Source of the DNA: Uloborus plumipes
Lineage: Eukaryota > Arthropoda > Arachnida > Araneae > Uloboridae
Length of the DNA stretch: 64,000 bases
Direction of reading: 5' to 3'
Assembly (NCBI GenBank): GCA_038373865.1
Contig: JAXGGA010002910.1
Coordinates: 1-64,000 of the forward strand
Positions 10,913 to 22,623 of this stretch are shown here, one piece after another. The notes beneath the pieces were generated by a model. That model ran no database searches and had not been told where the DNA came from. It saw only the letters and a list, made by a program, of their open reading frames with translations. Within the stretch, counting starts at the first letter, position 1. The number at the start of each line of letters is the position of its first letter. The translations under genes were made by a program, and so were the position numbers.

Positions 10913-13125
10913 AAAAAAAATTAACATTAGCGTCTACGGGGAATTTAAGTTGAATGTTGATCGTGAACTTAAAGTCGGATTTCCTTCAAACTAACTTTGT
11001 AAGAAAATGGTTTTGATAAATAATGTATTGTAAAGTACTTTTCTGAATAATCTTCTGTGAGGACTCTGATTCCGACTCCGACTCCGCAAACATGGCGGAA
11101 ATGCAGGCTCAGAAAAAAAATGACTGACTGTGCAGACGATGTTTTGTTTATTTATTCATTTGTTTTATTTTATTTATTATTATTTTTTTTTTGGCAGACG
11201 ATTTTTTTTGTAACAAAAATTTTTCATTCACGCGAACATTTTATTCTTTATTTATATTTAACAACTGGCAACGGATTAAAAGTGAAATTCGAGACATTTT
11301 ATTAACGGACGAGCTTTTTTTTTTTTTCTTTCTTTGATAAAATGTGTTTTGATGCTCTTTGTACTTTTATTTATTTATTTAATTATTTTTTTTTTTTTTG
11401 AAAACGATGGAGGATTTTTTCTACGGAGGAACTGTAACAGTTACACTCTTTAAAAGGTGCGACAAAACTTTATTTATTCGTTAATTACTTTTTACTTGTC
11501 TATTTCATCTGATGAGAGGGGTATATTTTGCTTTTCGAAATCAGCTCTAAGTGCTAAAAAGGTATGTTTGGCATAATTTTCAGTCTCAGATAATCAAGAG
11601 AATAATGATCAGATGCGAGAATGCCGATGTCGATGTACGGGAAAGTAGGCTCGTTTAGTTCTTGACAGAACTTCTTGTTTCATCTATATTTTGTTTAAAA
11701 TGTGGAATGAAAATTTCAACTGTTCTCGTTCGAAATGTTAGCATCTTTTTCATAAGAAATAAATTTATTTGCTTTCTTTCACTTTCTCTCACTTTACTGT
11801 ATTTAGCTCTACGAGAAATAAAGCCAGTAAATCCAACTTCGAAGCAAAAGTGGCCCTAAATGCAACAGTTATGCATTTTCTCAGCTGCAACTGCCACATG
11901 ACCAGAAAAGGTGGTTAAAATGCAAAAGAGCTCAAGTTTAATCTGCAATTGAAATTCGGGTTCCTCTGATAAGTTCTGCTTTGCCGCTCCCGGTAATGCT
12001 CTCTCCACACGTTGAAAGCCGTTCGAGGCACTAAGCCGAAATCAAATCACACGTCGCTTACTCAACGTTATTCTGACAGCTGAACAATGTTTTAACTGTA
12101 TCTGTCACTGCATTGGGTTTATTTGGAAGGCTTATTTCAGAACCGAGTCCGAAGTGTAAGCATAATAACAATGCTTCTTTGGCGTTGTGGATTAAAAACG
12201 TTGCTAAAATAAATACATTTTAATTTAAAATTACTTTCATGTAGAATACCATACATTTCAACTATCGAATGCTGACAAGTATTAGCTCAAAATGTTTTAC
12301 GAATTATATATTCAACATTCAACAAGATATTCAGAGTGCTTCACCCGGTTAAATATTACTACTAGTGTAGAAATGCTTTGTGCAGAACAAATATTCAAGC
12401 TGTAAATTTATTTTGCGTTAATATTGTGGAAAAAGCAAAACGTTATAAGGAGATGTTCATTTGTTTTTAGGAAAAATAAAAATTTACCAATCAAAATGGC
12501 ATTTTAAAGGAAGCTTCTTTTTTAAAGTCAGGTTTAACCCAATTCATACAACTGCTGGGTGATAGCACTGGCTGATTTCCCCATGGAAGCTAACAGGAAG
12601 TACAGAAATCAGACGATGCGCAGTTCAAGAACAATGATTATCAAGTTGTGACCCAAGGCAGAACCTCCCATGGGTCGCAACAATCCACGATGCCCTCTAA
12701 GCTTTTCTGAACGGCACGGTAAAGACTGAAGAATCTTCACAATCCGTGATACAAAATGATTTTTGTGCAGGTAGAGATCATCGGATCCTCGAAACGCACT
12801 TTTTCTGTTAGCAATTGCATCTTGGTTGCCTATGAAAAGTATCATTTGCTGAATGAATCATAATGTATTCTTACATATATGCATCTTGCACGTGGAGTGC
12901 GTGCCAGACAGATATTAATTTTTATTTTGAGGTGGAATTGTTGTAACAAAGTGAAAGGTTAATCAGTAAAAAAATAAATAAAAACAAAACAGGCATTTTC
13001 GAACTAATAGCTTAACCAATACATTTCTTTCATAGTTTAGGCGTGAATAAGTCACCAATTTTACTTAATGTTTTGCAAAGTGAAAGATTTTTCTGCTAGG
13101 CTTCCTTATTAACAAAAACGCCAAT
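10913..13125. other. No recognisable gene
   Basis: Mostly AT-rich. At about 11060-11095 there is GATTCCGACTCCGACTCCG, a short repeat. The 12540-12860 stretch is less AT-rich and has a 78-codon frame on the minus strand (12609-12845) without family resemblance. A word at 11638-11652 (ACGGGAAAGTAGGCT) is the complement of one at 10219-10233, which may mark the ends of a degraded element. Confidence 0.35.
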
Positions 13126-13363
13126 GGGCCATTCCACGAAAACGTCAACATTTTGCCCCACACGTGACGCTTTTATATTTCATAAAAAAGGAATAATTTT
13201 AAAGAGTAATGAAAAAAGTTTTCGCCCAAGAAATTCCACACCGGTTTGTGATTTCTTAACCAGCAAAATTTGGTTCATTACTCTGTTAAAAGCATTACTT
13301 TTTAATGAAATACATGAGCGACACGTGCGGGACAAGATGGCGGCTTTTCCATGGAAAGGGCCC
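13126..13363. mobile_element. Small MITE with GGGCC-ended inverted repeats
   Basis: The left end GGGCCATTCCACGAAAACG and the inverted right end GGGCCCTTTCCATGGAAAAG share a diverged terminal repeat of roughly 40 bp, including CACACGTGACG at 13160-13170 versus CACGTGTCG inverted from the right. The flanks may carry a short AAT or CAAT duplication. Overlapping short frames are fragments of this element. Confidence 0.5.
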
Positions 13364-14061
13364 AATACTCAATTCTAAAGATTTTTATGTCACTTCTAAG
13401 GAAGTAAATATTTGGTTAACACGTTTGTGTGAAATGTTAAAACAAGTCTTATATAATATTAAATCAAGTTCACATATTCTCATATTTGCAGCAGCAGATT
13501 TATCAGTAAATAGATCGTTTCAAAGTGGCACCAATTTGAAATGTTGAGCAGTTGCGGCGAAAAACGCACTTCTTTGGTTAGATTGATTATTTTAAAATGA
13601 GGTACAGATCTTACCAAACAAAATACTTCATAACAATGATCAATCCTCAACCCATAAAAAAGAAATTTTTTTTATTTGAAGTAACGAATCCTCTGAGCTT
13701 TGACATGATAACGCATCAGATACATATTTTTTAATTAAGTGACCAAAAAGTTTGGGTTTTTACCAGAAAATTCTGTCGTTTATCAATTTTCAGCTTAATG
13801 TAAAATCAATGTTGCGACAAAATATATGTTTCTGTTGCGGCAGTTTTGGCAAATTGTGCATCATTAAAAACAATATTTATTATCACTCTTTAAAGCATTA
13901 TAAATCACAGAGCTAGAGCAGTCAGTTTTCTATAACGGAAAGAAGTAAAATAAAAATGAAACGCGCTAACCGGTAATGAAAAGTTGAAAGTATGAGTTGG
14001 AAATGATTTGTAGGCGAACATAAATTACTCATATTATTATTTTATTCTATATCTTAATAAA

Positions 14062-14064
<3 letters not shown>
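13364..14064. other. No recognisable feature
   Basis: AT-rich; nothing supported. Confidence 0.4.

Positions 14065-14092
<28 letters not shown>
14065..14092. repeat. TA microsatellite
   Basis: A run of TA dinucleotides just left of the element at 14102. Similar TATA-rich sequence follows that element at 15386. Confidence 0.9.
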
Positions 14093-14093
<1 letters not shown>

Positions 14094-14101
14094 TTTTTAT
14101 A

Positions 14102-15385
14102 TACCATAAAATGGGGTGAATCGGAATACTTTTCAGCTTTGATTGTAAAAAAAGCAGTTAAAAGATTTTTTTAAATTTGATTTTCTGGAAAAAAACTTCG
14201 GTCTTGCTTTACTTTTGATATTCCAAGCAAAGACAAAACATTTTGAACAGTTATTATTTATATATTTAGGAATTTAGGGGTATTCCGAATCACCCCGCTG
14301 ATAGGGGTCAATTAGAACACATGTTAAAATTTTTATTTTTTTTCCATTTAACCTGTAATAGGTTTCACAAACACGAGTAATATTGATGGGGGAGAATAAG
14401 AACAGATAATTACTGTCAAACATGAGAATAATTTCAATACCAGTAAACGTTTATAATTTGTTAAAATTCAAAATAATTTTGAACTTATGAAAAATGAAAA
14501 GTAATTTTAAGAAATGCTTTTGAATTGAAATACAAAGATTACCCATGAATGGAAGTCACTCTTGTCGTTAACAAATATGTACTTGTCCTTAAAACTAGCA
14601 ATTGTGACTTGGCTTAAGTTTTTATAGCATCTTCTGGGATGAACTGTGCCTTTTGTTTAGTTTCTTGAAATCTCTGGGTTTCGGGGATTTTCCTGAAAGA
14701 TTTTTTCACTTATTCATCACTGTCTGAGTCTTGGCCTTTGGCTATATAAAGTCTATATGACTTTTCCCCTCGTATTTTAAGTAAAAAAAAAGTCTCATGG
14801 AGAAAAAAATCTTTTGAAATCTGCAACTTTTTGTCATTCTAATATCTAGTTGCTCACGAGTAGGGATAAACAGAAATAAATCCTTGCCCTTGTCTTGATT
14901 AGAAGAATTGGGGTTATAATCTTGATTTTTCAAACAGTTTCTTTCAAATATGTTTGAATTAGAACAACAGAACTAAGTGTTCCGATTCACCCAACCTATG
15001 GCATTTTTCTTCCTATGGCATTTTTCAGAATTCAAAATTGTATGACACAATTTATAAAAAACGTAAATTCTAATGTGGTATTATGTTGTTCAGATACATG
15101 CATAATTGAAACATAAATTATAAGAAGGTTTGTATTTACTAATGAATTTTTGCAGTCTATGAAAATTTGATGTTTTCTAGCATTCCACGGGTACCCCTCC
15201 TTACAAGCCAGTAATGTTGCCAGATTGACAAAAGTAATTTTTTCCTACTTCCTATGATCTTACCTTTCTAAAAAATATTATTGGCGAAAAATACCCAATA
15301 GTATATTTATGAAGAATTTCTTTGTACGGTTGGGAAGTTTTGTTCCGATTGACCCCGCTGTTCCTATACACCCCATTTTACGGTA
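14102..15385. mobile_element. Inverted-repeat element with TACCRTAAAATGGGGTG ends (1.28 kb)
   Basis: The left end TACCATAAAATGGGGTG and the complement of the right end TACCGTAAAATGGGGTG match at 16 of 17 bases. TA sits next to both ends, but the flanks are TA-rich, so the duplication size is uncertain. The word ATTCCGAATCACCCC and variants recur in both orientations near the ends and inside (14119, 14283, 14978, 15341), as expected for subterminal transposase-binding motifs. No transposase is left, so this is a non-autonomous DNA transposon whose superfamily I cannot name. Confidence 0.7.
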
Positions 15386-17693
15386 TATATAAATATATAT
15401 AAAAGTCACTGAAAATTTTCGAATTTCGACTGTTTTGCACGTTTTGAGGTATGTTGAAGCCATGTTGACTATTTCTGAAAAATGTCTGTCGCTGCGTCTG
15501 CATGTGCATGACCGGTTTTTCGTGGTGCATCTAGTGCATGAAATCGAACGAAATTTGATACACATATGTACCTCTATCTGAATTGGCGCCTCTCAGTGTT
15601 TGGAGCCAATTCTTTTAAGGCGGTGGCACAGTCGAAAGTTAATTCTTTCAAAATTGTGCGTATTGTACCTTAAAAATACTATTCCATTGTATTTGTAGGA
15701 AAAAATTGCGTTTTTGGTATAAAATTTAAACAAGTTTCAAGATTTTTAGAATATTCTAATGGTAAATTCTATTTGAACTGTTTAAAATTGAACCAAAAAC
15801 TCTTCAAATAAACATTGAGATTGAAGCATCATCTCTCTTTTGAACAGAGAAGTTTTTTTTGAACTCTCGAAATGTGTTTGGGAAATAAAAAAATAGATGC
15901 ACATTTATCTTACTTTATAAACCTACGTCAGTTTAAAAAAATGGATGAATGAACAATTTTTCTTATATTTAGGTTTTTTTTTTTTTTGGAATGTTAAACT
16001 TTCTTTCGTAATTTAATAAAATTTTTGCGCGTGTTTGAGTTGTTGTATCTTTTCATGCGAGTTATTGCGTTTTCATAATTTTTCAAAGTGAACATTCATT
16101 AGCCGCACTTGAATTTGGCACAGCTTTGGAATATCCCGAAACTTTGCTCTGGTAATTCAAGCTCTGCAACAATGAAAAATTCAAAGCAAAAGTGAATAAA
16201 TTGGATATAAAGTGATCCAACTGAAGCTATTGCGTCGGCCTGTCTATTGAGCCGCTTTTGGTCACATCTGTGTGGATAGTTGAAGGCAGACAGAACTCCA
16301 TAACATCGAATCAATCAAGTTCATAGTCTATGAGAGTTTAATTTAATGAAATGAAACTTATAGAAATCCTTTATATTATTAGAAAAAAAATCTTCTCTTT
16401 AATCCCGTAATTGCATTTTTTATCATGAAGGAATTTAAATTCAAACCGAAGCATGTTTCTGCAACTTGACTCCATTTTGTATTATGTAAACGACAACGTT
16501 GGCGAGAAAGGTTTTTGCAAATCATTACGAGTTTGCTGATGAAACTGAAAGCAAGGGAAAGCAAACAAAGAAGCCTTTCAAGTGTTTATCCATGCTTAGA
16601 TAATTCCGTTTTGCTCCTGGACCACTGTCGCTTGGAGCCACTCGCTCACAAAGAAGCGACTTCACTGTCTTCGGTCATCCACGCATTTGGGTCATCGTCT
16701 GCGCGATTCACTGGGTGAAGGCCGCAAACGATCTTTTTTGGTTTATTTATTTATTTATGCTGCCTTTTTCATTACCTTCCAGCCGGCGTTCGCTCGCACG
16801 GAAAGCGACTGTTTTTGCCCTTGGGGAAGCGTGGGGCCCCGATTGGGGTTCGAGGCACCCAGGCTGCGGGGTTTGTTATTCCCACTGCGCTTGGGGAGAC
16901 ATGCAGAACTTTGACGTGCATCGAAAAATCAATGCGCAGATACAAAATTTGTTTTTGGAGAAACAAGAAAGAGAAATGTATTGGTTTTATTCCCTGTATA
17001 GTACCACGAGACCACTATTTCTTTTCAGAATCGATTATTGGTTCACATTTTTTTTTTTTTTTTGCGAGGAAGGGGGGAGGGAGAAGATCTTGTAATGTGA
17101 CACAAGCAAAAACCAAAATTTCAAAAAAGTGAACAATTTACAAAAAGGTTTTTTACTCCACCAAAGAAAAAATATGAGGAAGGGGGGGGGGGGAGAGCGA
17201 GGCTCAGGACGTGTTTTTAAAAATTGGTGTACGCTCCATATTAATTACCAGCAGTTTCAATTTCACGGTATACAAAACTTTTTATGTATTTATTTCCAAG
17301 AACTTTGAGTGATTTTCACTAAGACACGCGGATTTGCATTTTATAATTATTTCAGGAATTCTGATTCGCGTATTTTTGTTGAAAATCGATGCATTTTGTG
17401 GAAAATGAATGACTTATTTTTGAAAATGAAATGCAAAGCAATTGGCTCTGTGTCAACCCTTTTGGTGAGTGTCAATCACCAAATCCACACCTAATGGAAT
17501 ATCGCCACACCTATCAAGGATCGTTTCTAAAACATGGACGAGCGCGAAAGAAACTTGATAATGATTCCTCTTACCTAGAAAATTGTACACCTTTTTTAAC
17601 TGATTGCTTAATGAACATTTTAAAAGCATTTTCACTCTAAACTATCTTATGTTCTCTCTGTACCCCCAACCTACAGGAATACGTTAATTAAAT
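15386..17693. other. No recognisable gene; one GC-richer patch
   Basis: About 16600-16950 is clearly richer in G+C and CpG and carries overlapping frames, the longest 126 codons (16715-17095, +). None resembles a known protein. G-runs occur near 17075 and 17180-17195. The segment at about 15480-15580 (TCTGTCGCTGCGTCTGCATG) looks like a diverged dispersed repeat. A host exon or promoter in the GC patch is possible but unsupported. Confidence 0.35.
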
Positions 17694-18078
17694 CACTGCA
17701 AAAAATAAACTGTTGTTTTTAGAGTATAATACTGGCAGGAAATGTTCCAATTTGAAACTATAAAATGCACAGTAATAAACTAAAACTAGCAATTTTAGTT
17801 TCTTACTGCAAAGTTCGCAGTTTAGTTATTTCCGTAATATATTGTAAAAACAACAGTATAATACTGGCAGCAAAGGTTCCAGTTTGAAACTGTAAAATGC
17901 ACGGTAATAAACTGTTAAATTAATCAATTTACAGTTTATTACTGTAAAATCAGGAATTTCAGTCTAGTACTGTAAAAGTATCAATTTTGGTTTATTACTG
18001 TAAAATTAGTATTTTTTTCAGTTTATTACTATAAAATTAGCTATATTATACCTTAAAAACAACATTCATTTTTTAGTG
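17694..18078 (+). mobile_element. CACTG-family MITE, copy 2 (two-unit form)
   Basis: It starts CACTGCAAAAAATAAACTGT and ends in the inverted terminus (TTTTTTAGTG), flanked by AT on both sides (17692-17693 and 18079-18080). The block AGTATAATACTGGCAG occurs twice (about 17724 and 17858), showing an internal tandem duplication. Between the blocks are alternating AAACTGTAAAAT and AATTTTACAGTTTATTACTG palindromic words. There is no open frame. Short ends beginning CACTG with a 2-bp duplication suggest a CACTA (EnSpm)-type element; that is inference. Confidence 0.8.
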
Positions 18079-18971
18079 ATAACTTTAAATATAGTTTCTG
18101 AAGAAAAACAGCTGCTTTGTTAAAACTTTGTTGTCTAAAAATATGATTAACATATTGTTAAAAAGCAGCGATGCGGAGAATGCAACAGCATATGAATATC
18201 GGCTGATTGGACAATTTGGCTTCGACGAGCAAGTTGGTTATTCTTAAGAATTTCGCATTTTCTTGCGAAGTGAAGATATTTCAAGCAAAACGAGTTTTTT
18301 TAGACAGCTACTTAAATTACCTTGAGTCAAGAAAGTGAAAGTTTGTTAACAAAAAGTTTATTTTCTTAACAAAACATTTTTTGTTACTTGTTTTCGTTGA
18401 GATAAGTACAAAAAAGTCAGAATAAATGTGCGATATATTGCTTTAAAACTTTGAAAATAAAGCGATGAGTAATACTATAATCAAGGTACGTTAAAAATAT
18501 TGTTGTAAAAAAAATATTTTTGTGACAATTTTGAAAAGTAATTATTGCCGTTTTAATACTGTTGTGCAAAATACTTTTGTGTTAAAATACATGAAATATT
18601 GCTGTTGAAAAATAGTATAAAGAAAAATATATTATTTTATTTAACAAAGGAGCTGAAATGAAGATGTGTCGTGACACAGGTAAAAATGACATAGTTATAG
18701 CTTATTATTACAGTAAATATCAAAATAAACCAATTACGAATGCAATTATTAGTCGCATCAATTTTCCTCCATCATGCTATTTTATTTTGTTAGACTTAAA
18801 CTATCGGCACTTATTTATGTTCATTTTCAAAATGGTACCTGAGAAAAAATATGTCATTAATAATTAGAATAAAAACAATTGTTAGAACTTTGTTATAACA
18901 CGTATTTAAAATGACAATTGAAAAAAATAACACTCTTTCATTTTAAAAAGTTCAATTTAATTAACGTTTAA
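18079..18971. other. No recognisable feature
   Basis: AT-rich; a 69-codon frame (18658-18867) has no family resemblance. Confidence 0.4.
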
Positions 18972-19274
18972 GGCAGGGATTCAAGTGAAACAGCCTATCG
19001 CAAACTTCAATCGCTACTGGAAATGAATTACATTAGAACGTTTCTTGATAAAAACATCGTGACGTCAGCGTGACGTTTTGCCTATGAAAAACGAGCTAGA
19101 TAAAACGTCACAGCCTACTTGGCGAATAAGAGGAGATCGCCAACTGCTTGTGAGCTCTTATTGGCTCCGCTCGTAGTGACGTCATGCCAAGTTAAGTTGA
19201 TGATAATGTAATTCATTTCCAGTAGCGATTGCAATTCGAAGCGATCGCAGTGCTGTTTCACTTGAATCCCTGCC
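18972..19274. mobile_element. Foldback MITE with GGCAGGGATTC ends and TTAA duplication
   Basis: The ends GGCAGGGATTCAAGTGAAAC and its complement GTTTCACTTGAATCCCTGCC match perfectly over at least 20 bp and are flanked by TTAA (18968-18971 and 19275-19278). CGCTACTGGAAATGAATTAC (19010-19029) pairs with GTAATTCATTTCCAGTAGCG (19208-19227), so the arms fold. TGACGTCA-type words occur in both arms (about 19061 and 19176), a consequence of the palindrome that also resembles a cAMP-response element. Confidence 0.8.
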
Positions 19275-19282
19275 TTAATTTA

Positions 19283-19450
19283 GGGCCGAATTCAAGTGAA
19301 ACACCATTGCAGTCGCTTCGAGGCGATCGCATATTGCAACCGCTACTGTAAGTCGAATTCAAGTGAATTCGTTTCATTTGAATCCAAATTTTGGAATTTG
19401 CGATTGCATTGGTGAGTTGCGATCGTCCGTGTTTCACTTGAATTCCTGCC
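19283..19450. mobile_element. Second, diverged copy of the GGCAGGGATTC-type MITE
   Basis: It follows the previous element after about eight bases. The left end is degenerate (GGCCGAATTCAAGTGAAACA). The right end GTTTCACTTGAATTCCTGCC is followed by TTAA (19451-19454). Internal words CGATCGCA, CGCTACTG and GAATTCAAGTGAA are shared with its neighbour. It is shorter (168 bp) and more diverged. Confidence 0.65.
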
Positions 19451-19736
19451 TTAAAATCGCAACGGAAAGAAATAAATATCTTGGAATTTTAAATAGTTCA
19501 ATAATTTAATTAACGTTTTTATTCAAAATGGCAACGGTAAGAAAAAATGTCTTGGAAGTTTAATCATTTATTAGGCTTAATCGCTTTAAATTTGACTACT
19601 TATTAATTGATATCTTCGCTAATTAAAATCGTATAATTATATAGATTGAAACTAATGAAGCCTAAAAAATTACCTATCTATCGGTACCTGGTTCGACTTT
19701 CAGTTCATTGGCGTTCAGGAGAAAGAAGCGTGACAT
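19451..19736. other. No recognisable feature
   Basis: AT-rich; nothing supported. Confidence 0.4.
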
Positions 19737-19804
19737 AGAAAGATAGTTAGAAAGAAAGATAGTTAGAAAGAAAGATAGTTAGAAAGAAAGATAGTTAGAA
19801 AGAT
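19737..19804. repeat. 16-bp minisatellite, about four units
   Basis: Unit AGAAAGAAAGATAGTT repeats at exactly 16 bp (AGATAGTTAG at 19741, 19757, 19773 and 19789). Confidence 0.95.
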
Positions 19805-21588
19805 ACTCAGTTTTTAATATAAGTAGATACCTTACTTTAGTTGGCCGAAATACTAAGCATGTTATAGTAGAGACGCTTTCCTTAGAAAAAATAATAACTA
19901 AAAAAAAATAAATTTGAAGAAAGGGAAAACGCGTTTTACCAGTACGCTGCATTTTTCAACATAAATGTGAAATTCACTAAAAATTCCGATCGAAATAAAA
20001 AAAATGTAGGAAAGCTTAGAAGTTTTTTCAGTGTTTTAAATAATTTAATAGAAATTCGATACATTTTAATCTGTTTTTCAAGTAACGTTGAAACTAAAAA
20101 TTTGGTATGTATTTTACTAATACGATGGGAAAAGCAGTTAAATAAAAAAAATCTGGGAACAGAGATATTCGTCCTTAAAAATACAGTCTGAACGGCATAA
20201 TTTTACTTCATATAAGAATTAGATCAACGAAGAGCTCACAATATTTAAAGTAATTGTGAATTCAGTTTAGTCTAAGATTTTGTTTATGATATTGAGCTCT
20301 AAGTAATGTAAATAATTTAATTATGATTATAAATGCACACGGATTACAAAATAAGTTATGCTTTCATTCATTACTAAATCGAATGTAACAAATATAATCA
20401 GTTATTTATGAGAAACCTACTTTTCTTTCTGTAACAAAATAAGTCATTAAGCTTAATAACTTATAAATTATATAATATAACTATAAATAAATTTACGTTA
20501 GTTTAATGAAAATTGTCATAGAAATAGGAATTATATACATTTACGTATAAAAATAGGTGCAATTATAAGTTTATCGGTTAAAAACATTTTTATCGTTAGC
20601 TTTGTTTCTTAAAAAAAAAAAAAAAAAATGCTTAGTTTTCGAATACTCCACTTTCATCTTAAAACTCTTAAAATTACCTCTGTTTCTAAATAACTGAATT
20701 AAGGAGGAATTTTATTATATTTCTGACACAACTCCAGACGAAAAAATATGTAAAACACTTTTTGAGTTAAAATATTTTTAGGAAGAGAGATAGAGAGAAA
20801 ATTACTAAATCGAAAAATACAACCGTTTCATTTAATTCGAAACACACACCTCCTGTTTTAGTTAAATCAAATAGTAAGTATTGTAAAATGACACATTGAA
20901 CTTTTCCTTTCATAATGACAATAATAAAAAGCTTTTATCTGTACACTAAGTATTAAGATAATGTCGGGAGAATTGTTGCCAATACATATATAAACAAAAA
21001 ACAAAATAAAAAAAGTACATTTAAGTAACTGTTTATTACTTAATATTTTGCAATTAATTAAAAAACATTGCAATTACTACCATTTCTTCGATTATTCGTG
21101 TGTTTCAAAAATTCTTATTTAGAGTTAATGTGGAAAAAATAGATTTTCAAACGTCGAATCAACATCATTAGTTTTACTCCTTTTTTGCAGGCGTTGCCAA
21201 CCACTACCGTTAAAATGACGAGAACGCTAATATTACGTATGTTTTTTTTCCCCACATAGGTTCAGTCGAAATGCGTCGTGATCCTCGGAAGATAAAGAAT
21301 TTGACAAATTGCAACACAAAAAACAACCTTGGTTGGATACCAGCAAGGAATGAAGAAATAAAATTACTAAAGCATAAGTCTCTATAATTTAGGTCACCTG
21401 TTGTAGCTTTTTTATATTTTTTACGCACTTATTTATTTTATTCTTCTTAAGTTTAAAGGAGTGTTTTTATTTACAAAACGAGCCGAAAAGTAGGTAAAAA
21501 AAATAAAGTAAAAGAAAACTCAAAGCTAACTTTAAAGTTGCTTAAAATTAGTGTTCCAAATGATAAATTATGGTGTAATTTCATAGTA
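19805..21588. other. No recognisable feature; AT-rich
   Basis: No supported gene. A run of 17-18 A lies near 20612-20628. Frames are short and low-complexity. Confidence 0.4.
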
Positions 21589-22623
21589 CAGTGGACGCCA
21601 GTAAATTGAATCAGTGATTAGTTGAATCAGCCGCTTTAGTGAACCAAAACTGTTTTAAACAAACGTGATCCATATAAGCGGTGGCCAGTGTATAAATAAA
21701 GAAATAGAATGATTTTTTTTACTCATAAAAAATAGTTTAAAAAACCTTCATTTGTATTTTTTGAATTCAATGTGAATTGAACAAAAATTAATTATTATTT
21801 AGAGCTAAGAAAAAGAAATCTTCTTTTTCAACTTTTTCAATTGATTTTGCAGCAAGAAGTTTTGTTGGAAAAAGTTACTGCTTAGTATCTGCAGTCGAGC
21901 TCAAATTGAGATAAAACTCTTTAAAGTTTTGAGCCTCCATGTATTTGATTCAGATGAAACTTGTCCAGAATTTTTTTAAAAATATTTCCCTTTCTTAAAT
22001 GACCATATAATTTTGTATTTAGGTAAAATACGTCACAAAGAGCCACCTGGTGGCGATAACTCAATTTTGTTAAAAAGTGCAGATACGACTTTTGTGCTTA
22101 GCACGGCAGAGTAGTGGGAGAAAGGGTAAACAAAATAGCGGGTAGTTAAGAGACGAAATTATGATAATGCATGTTATGCATTGTTGCATAATTCTTCAAG
22201 AAATTGAAATCGATTTTTAGTAACACTCAAGACATGAAAAAAAGTTCATAATGCAGTGATCGCTGCTTATATGAATTACGTTTGTTCACTGTAAAAAATG
22301 AATGATGTTTTTCAGAATAATACAGCTAATTTTAAAGTAACAAACTGTAAAAATTGCAAATTTTACAGTATTAAACTAAAAAATTGCTAATTTCTCAGTA
22401 ATAAACTGTAAAATTGCTAATTTAAGTTTATTACCGTGTACTTTACAGTTTTAAACTGGAACCTCTGCTGCCAGTATTATATTCTAAAAACAACAGTTCG
22501 TTTTTTGCAGTGTTCTAAACAGTTATGCTTCAATAAAACTGCTGATTCACTAAAACTGGATACGGTTCTGGTATGGCGATTTGATTCGTTAAAGCGGCTG
22601 ATTCAATTAACCGGTGCCCACTG
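21589..22623. mobile_element. Pogo/Tigger-like inverted-repeat element, interrupted
   Basis: The left end CAGTGGACGCCAGTAAATTG and the complement of the right end CAGTGGGCACCGGTTAATTG are related. Both continue with TGAATCAGCCGCTTTA, and TA flanks each end (21587-21588 and 22624-22625). The terminal repeat continues inward (AAACAAACGTGATCCATATAAGC at 21658-21680 pairs with its inverse at about 22266-22286). The right arm is split by a CACTG-family MITE at 22287-22512. Ends starting CAGTGGA with TA duplication resemble pogo/Tigger. No transposase survives. Confidence 0.7.
22287..22512 (-). mobile_element. CACTG-family MITE, copy 3 (single-unit form), nested
   Basis: It begins CACTGTAAAAAATGAATGAT and ends CGTTTTTTGCAGTG, flanked by TT on each side (22285-22286 and 22513-22514). 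Removing it with one TT gives GTTTGTTCTAAACAG, which matches the other arm of the surrounding element (complement GTTTGTTTAAAACAG). The insertion and its 2-bp duplication are therefore seen directly. Only one CTGCTGCCAGTATTAT block is present, so this is the single-unit form (226 bp versus 378-385 bp). Confidence 0.85.

Noticed and set aside
10219..11652. AGCCTACTTTCCCGT at 10219 and its complement at 11638 as ends of a 1.43-kb element
   Set aside because: Only 15 bp match, no clean target duplication and no further arm pairing were seen; left as a possibility only.
16715..17095. 126-codon open frame in the GC-rich patch
   Set aside because: It runs through a poly-T tract and resembles no known protein; several competing frames overlap.
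18972..19274. TGACGTCA as a genuine cAMP-response enhancer
   Set aside because: The word occurs as part of a transposon palindrome; no nearby gene gives it a regulatory context.
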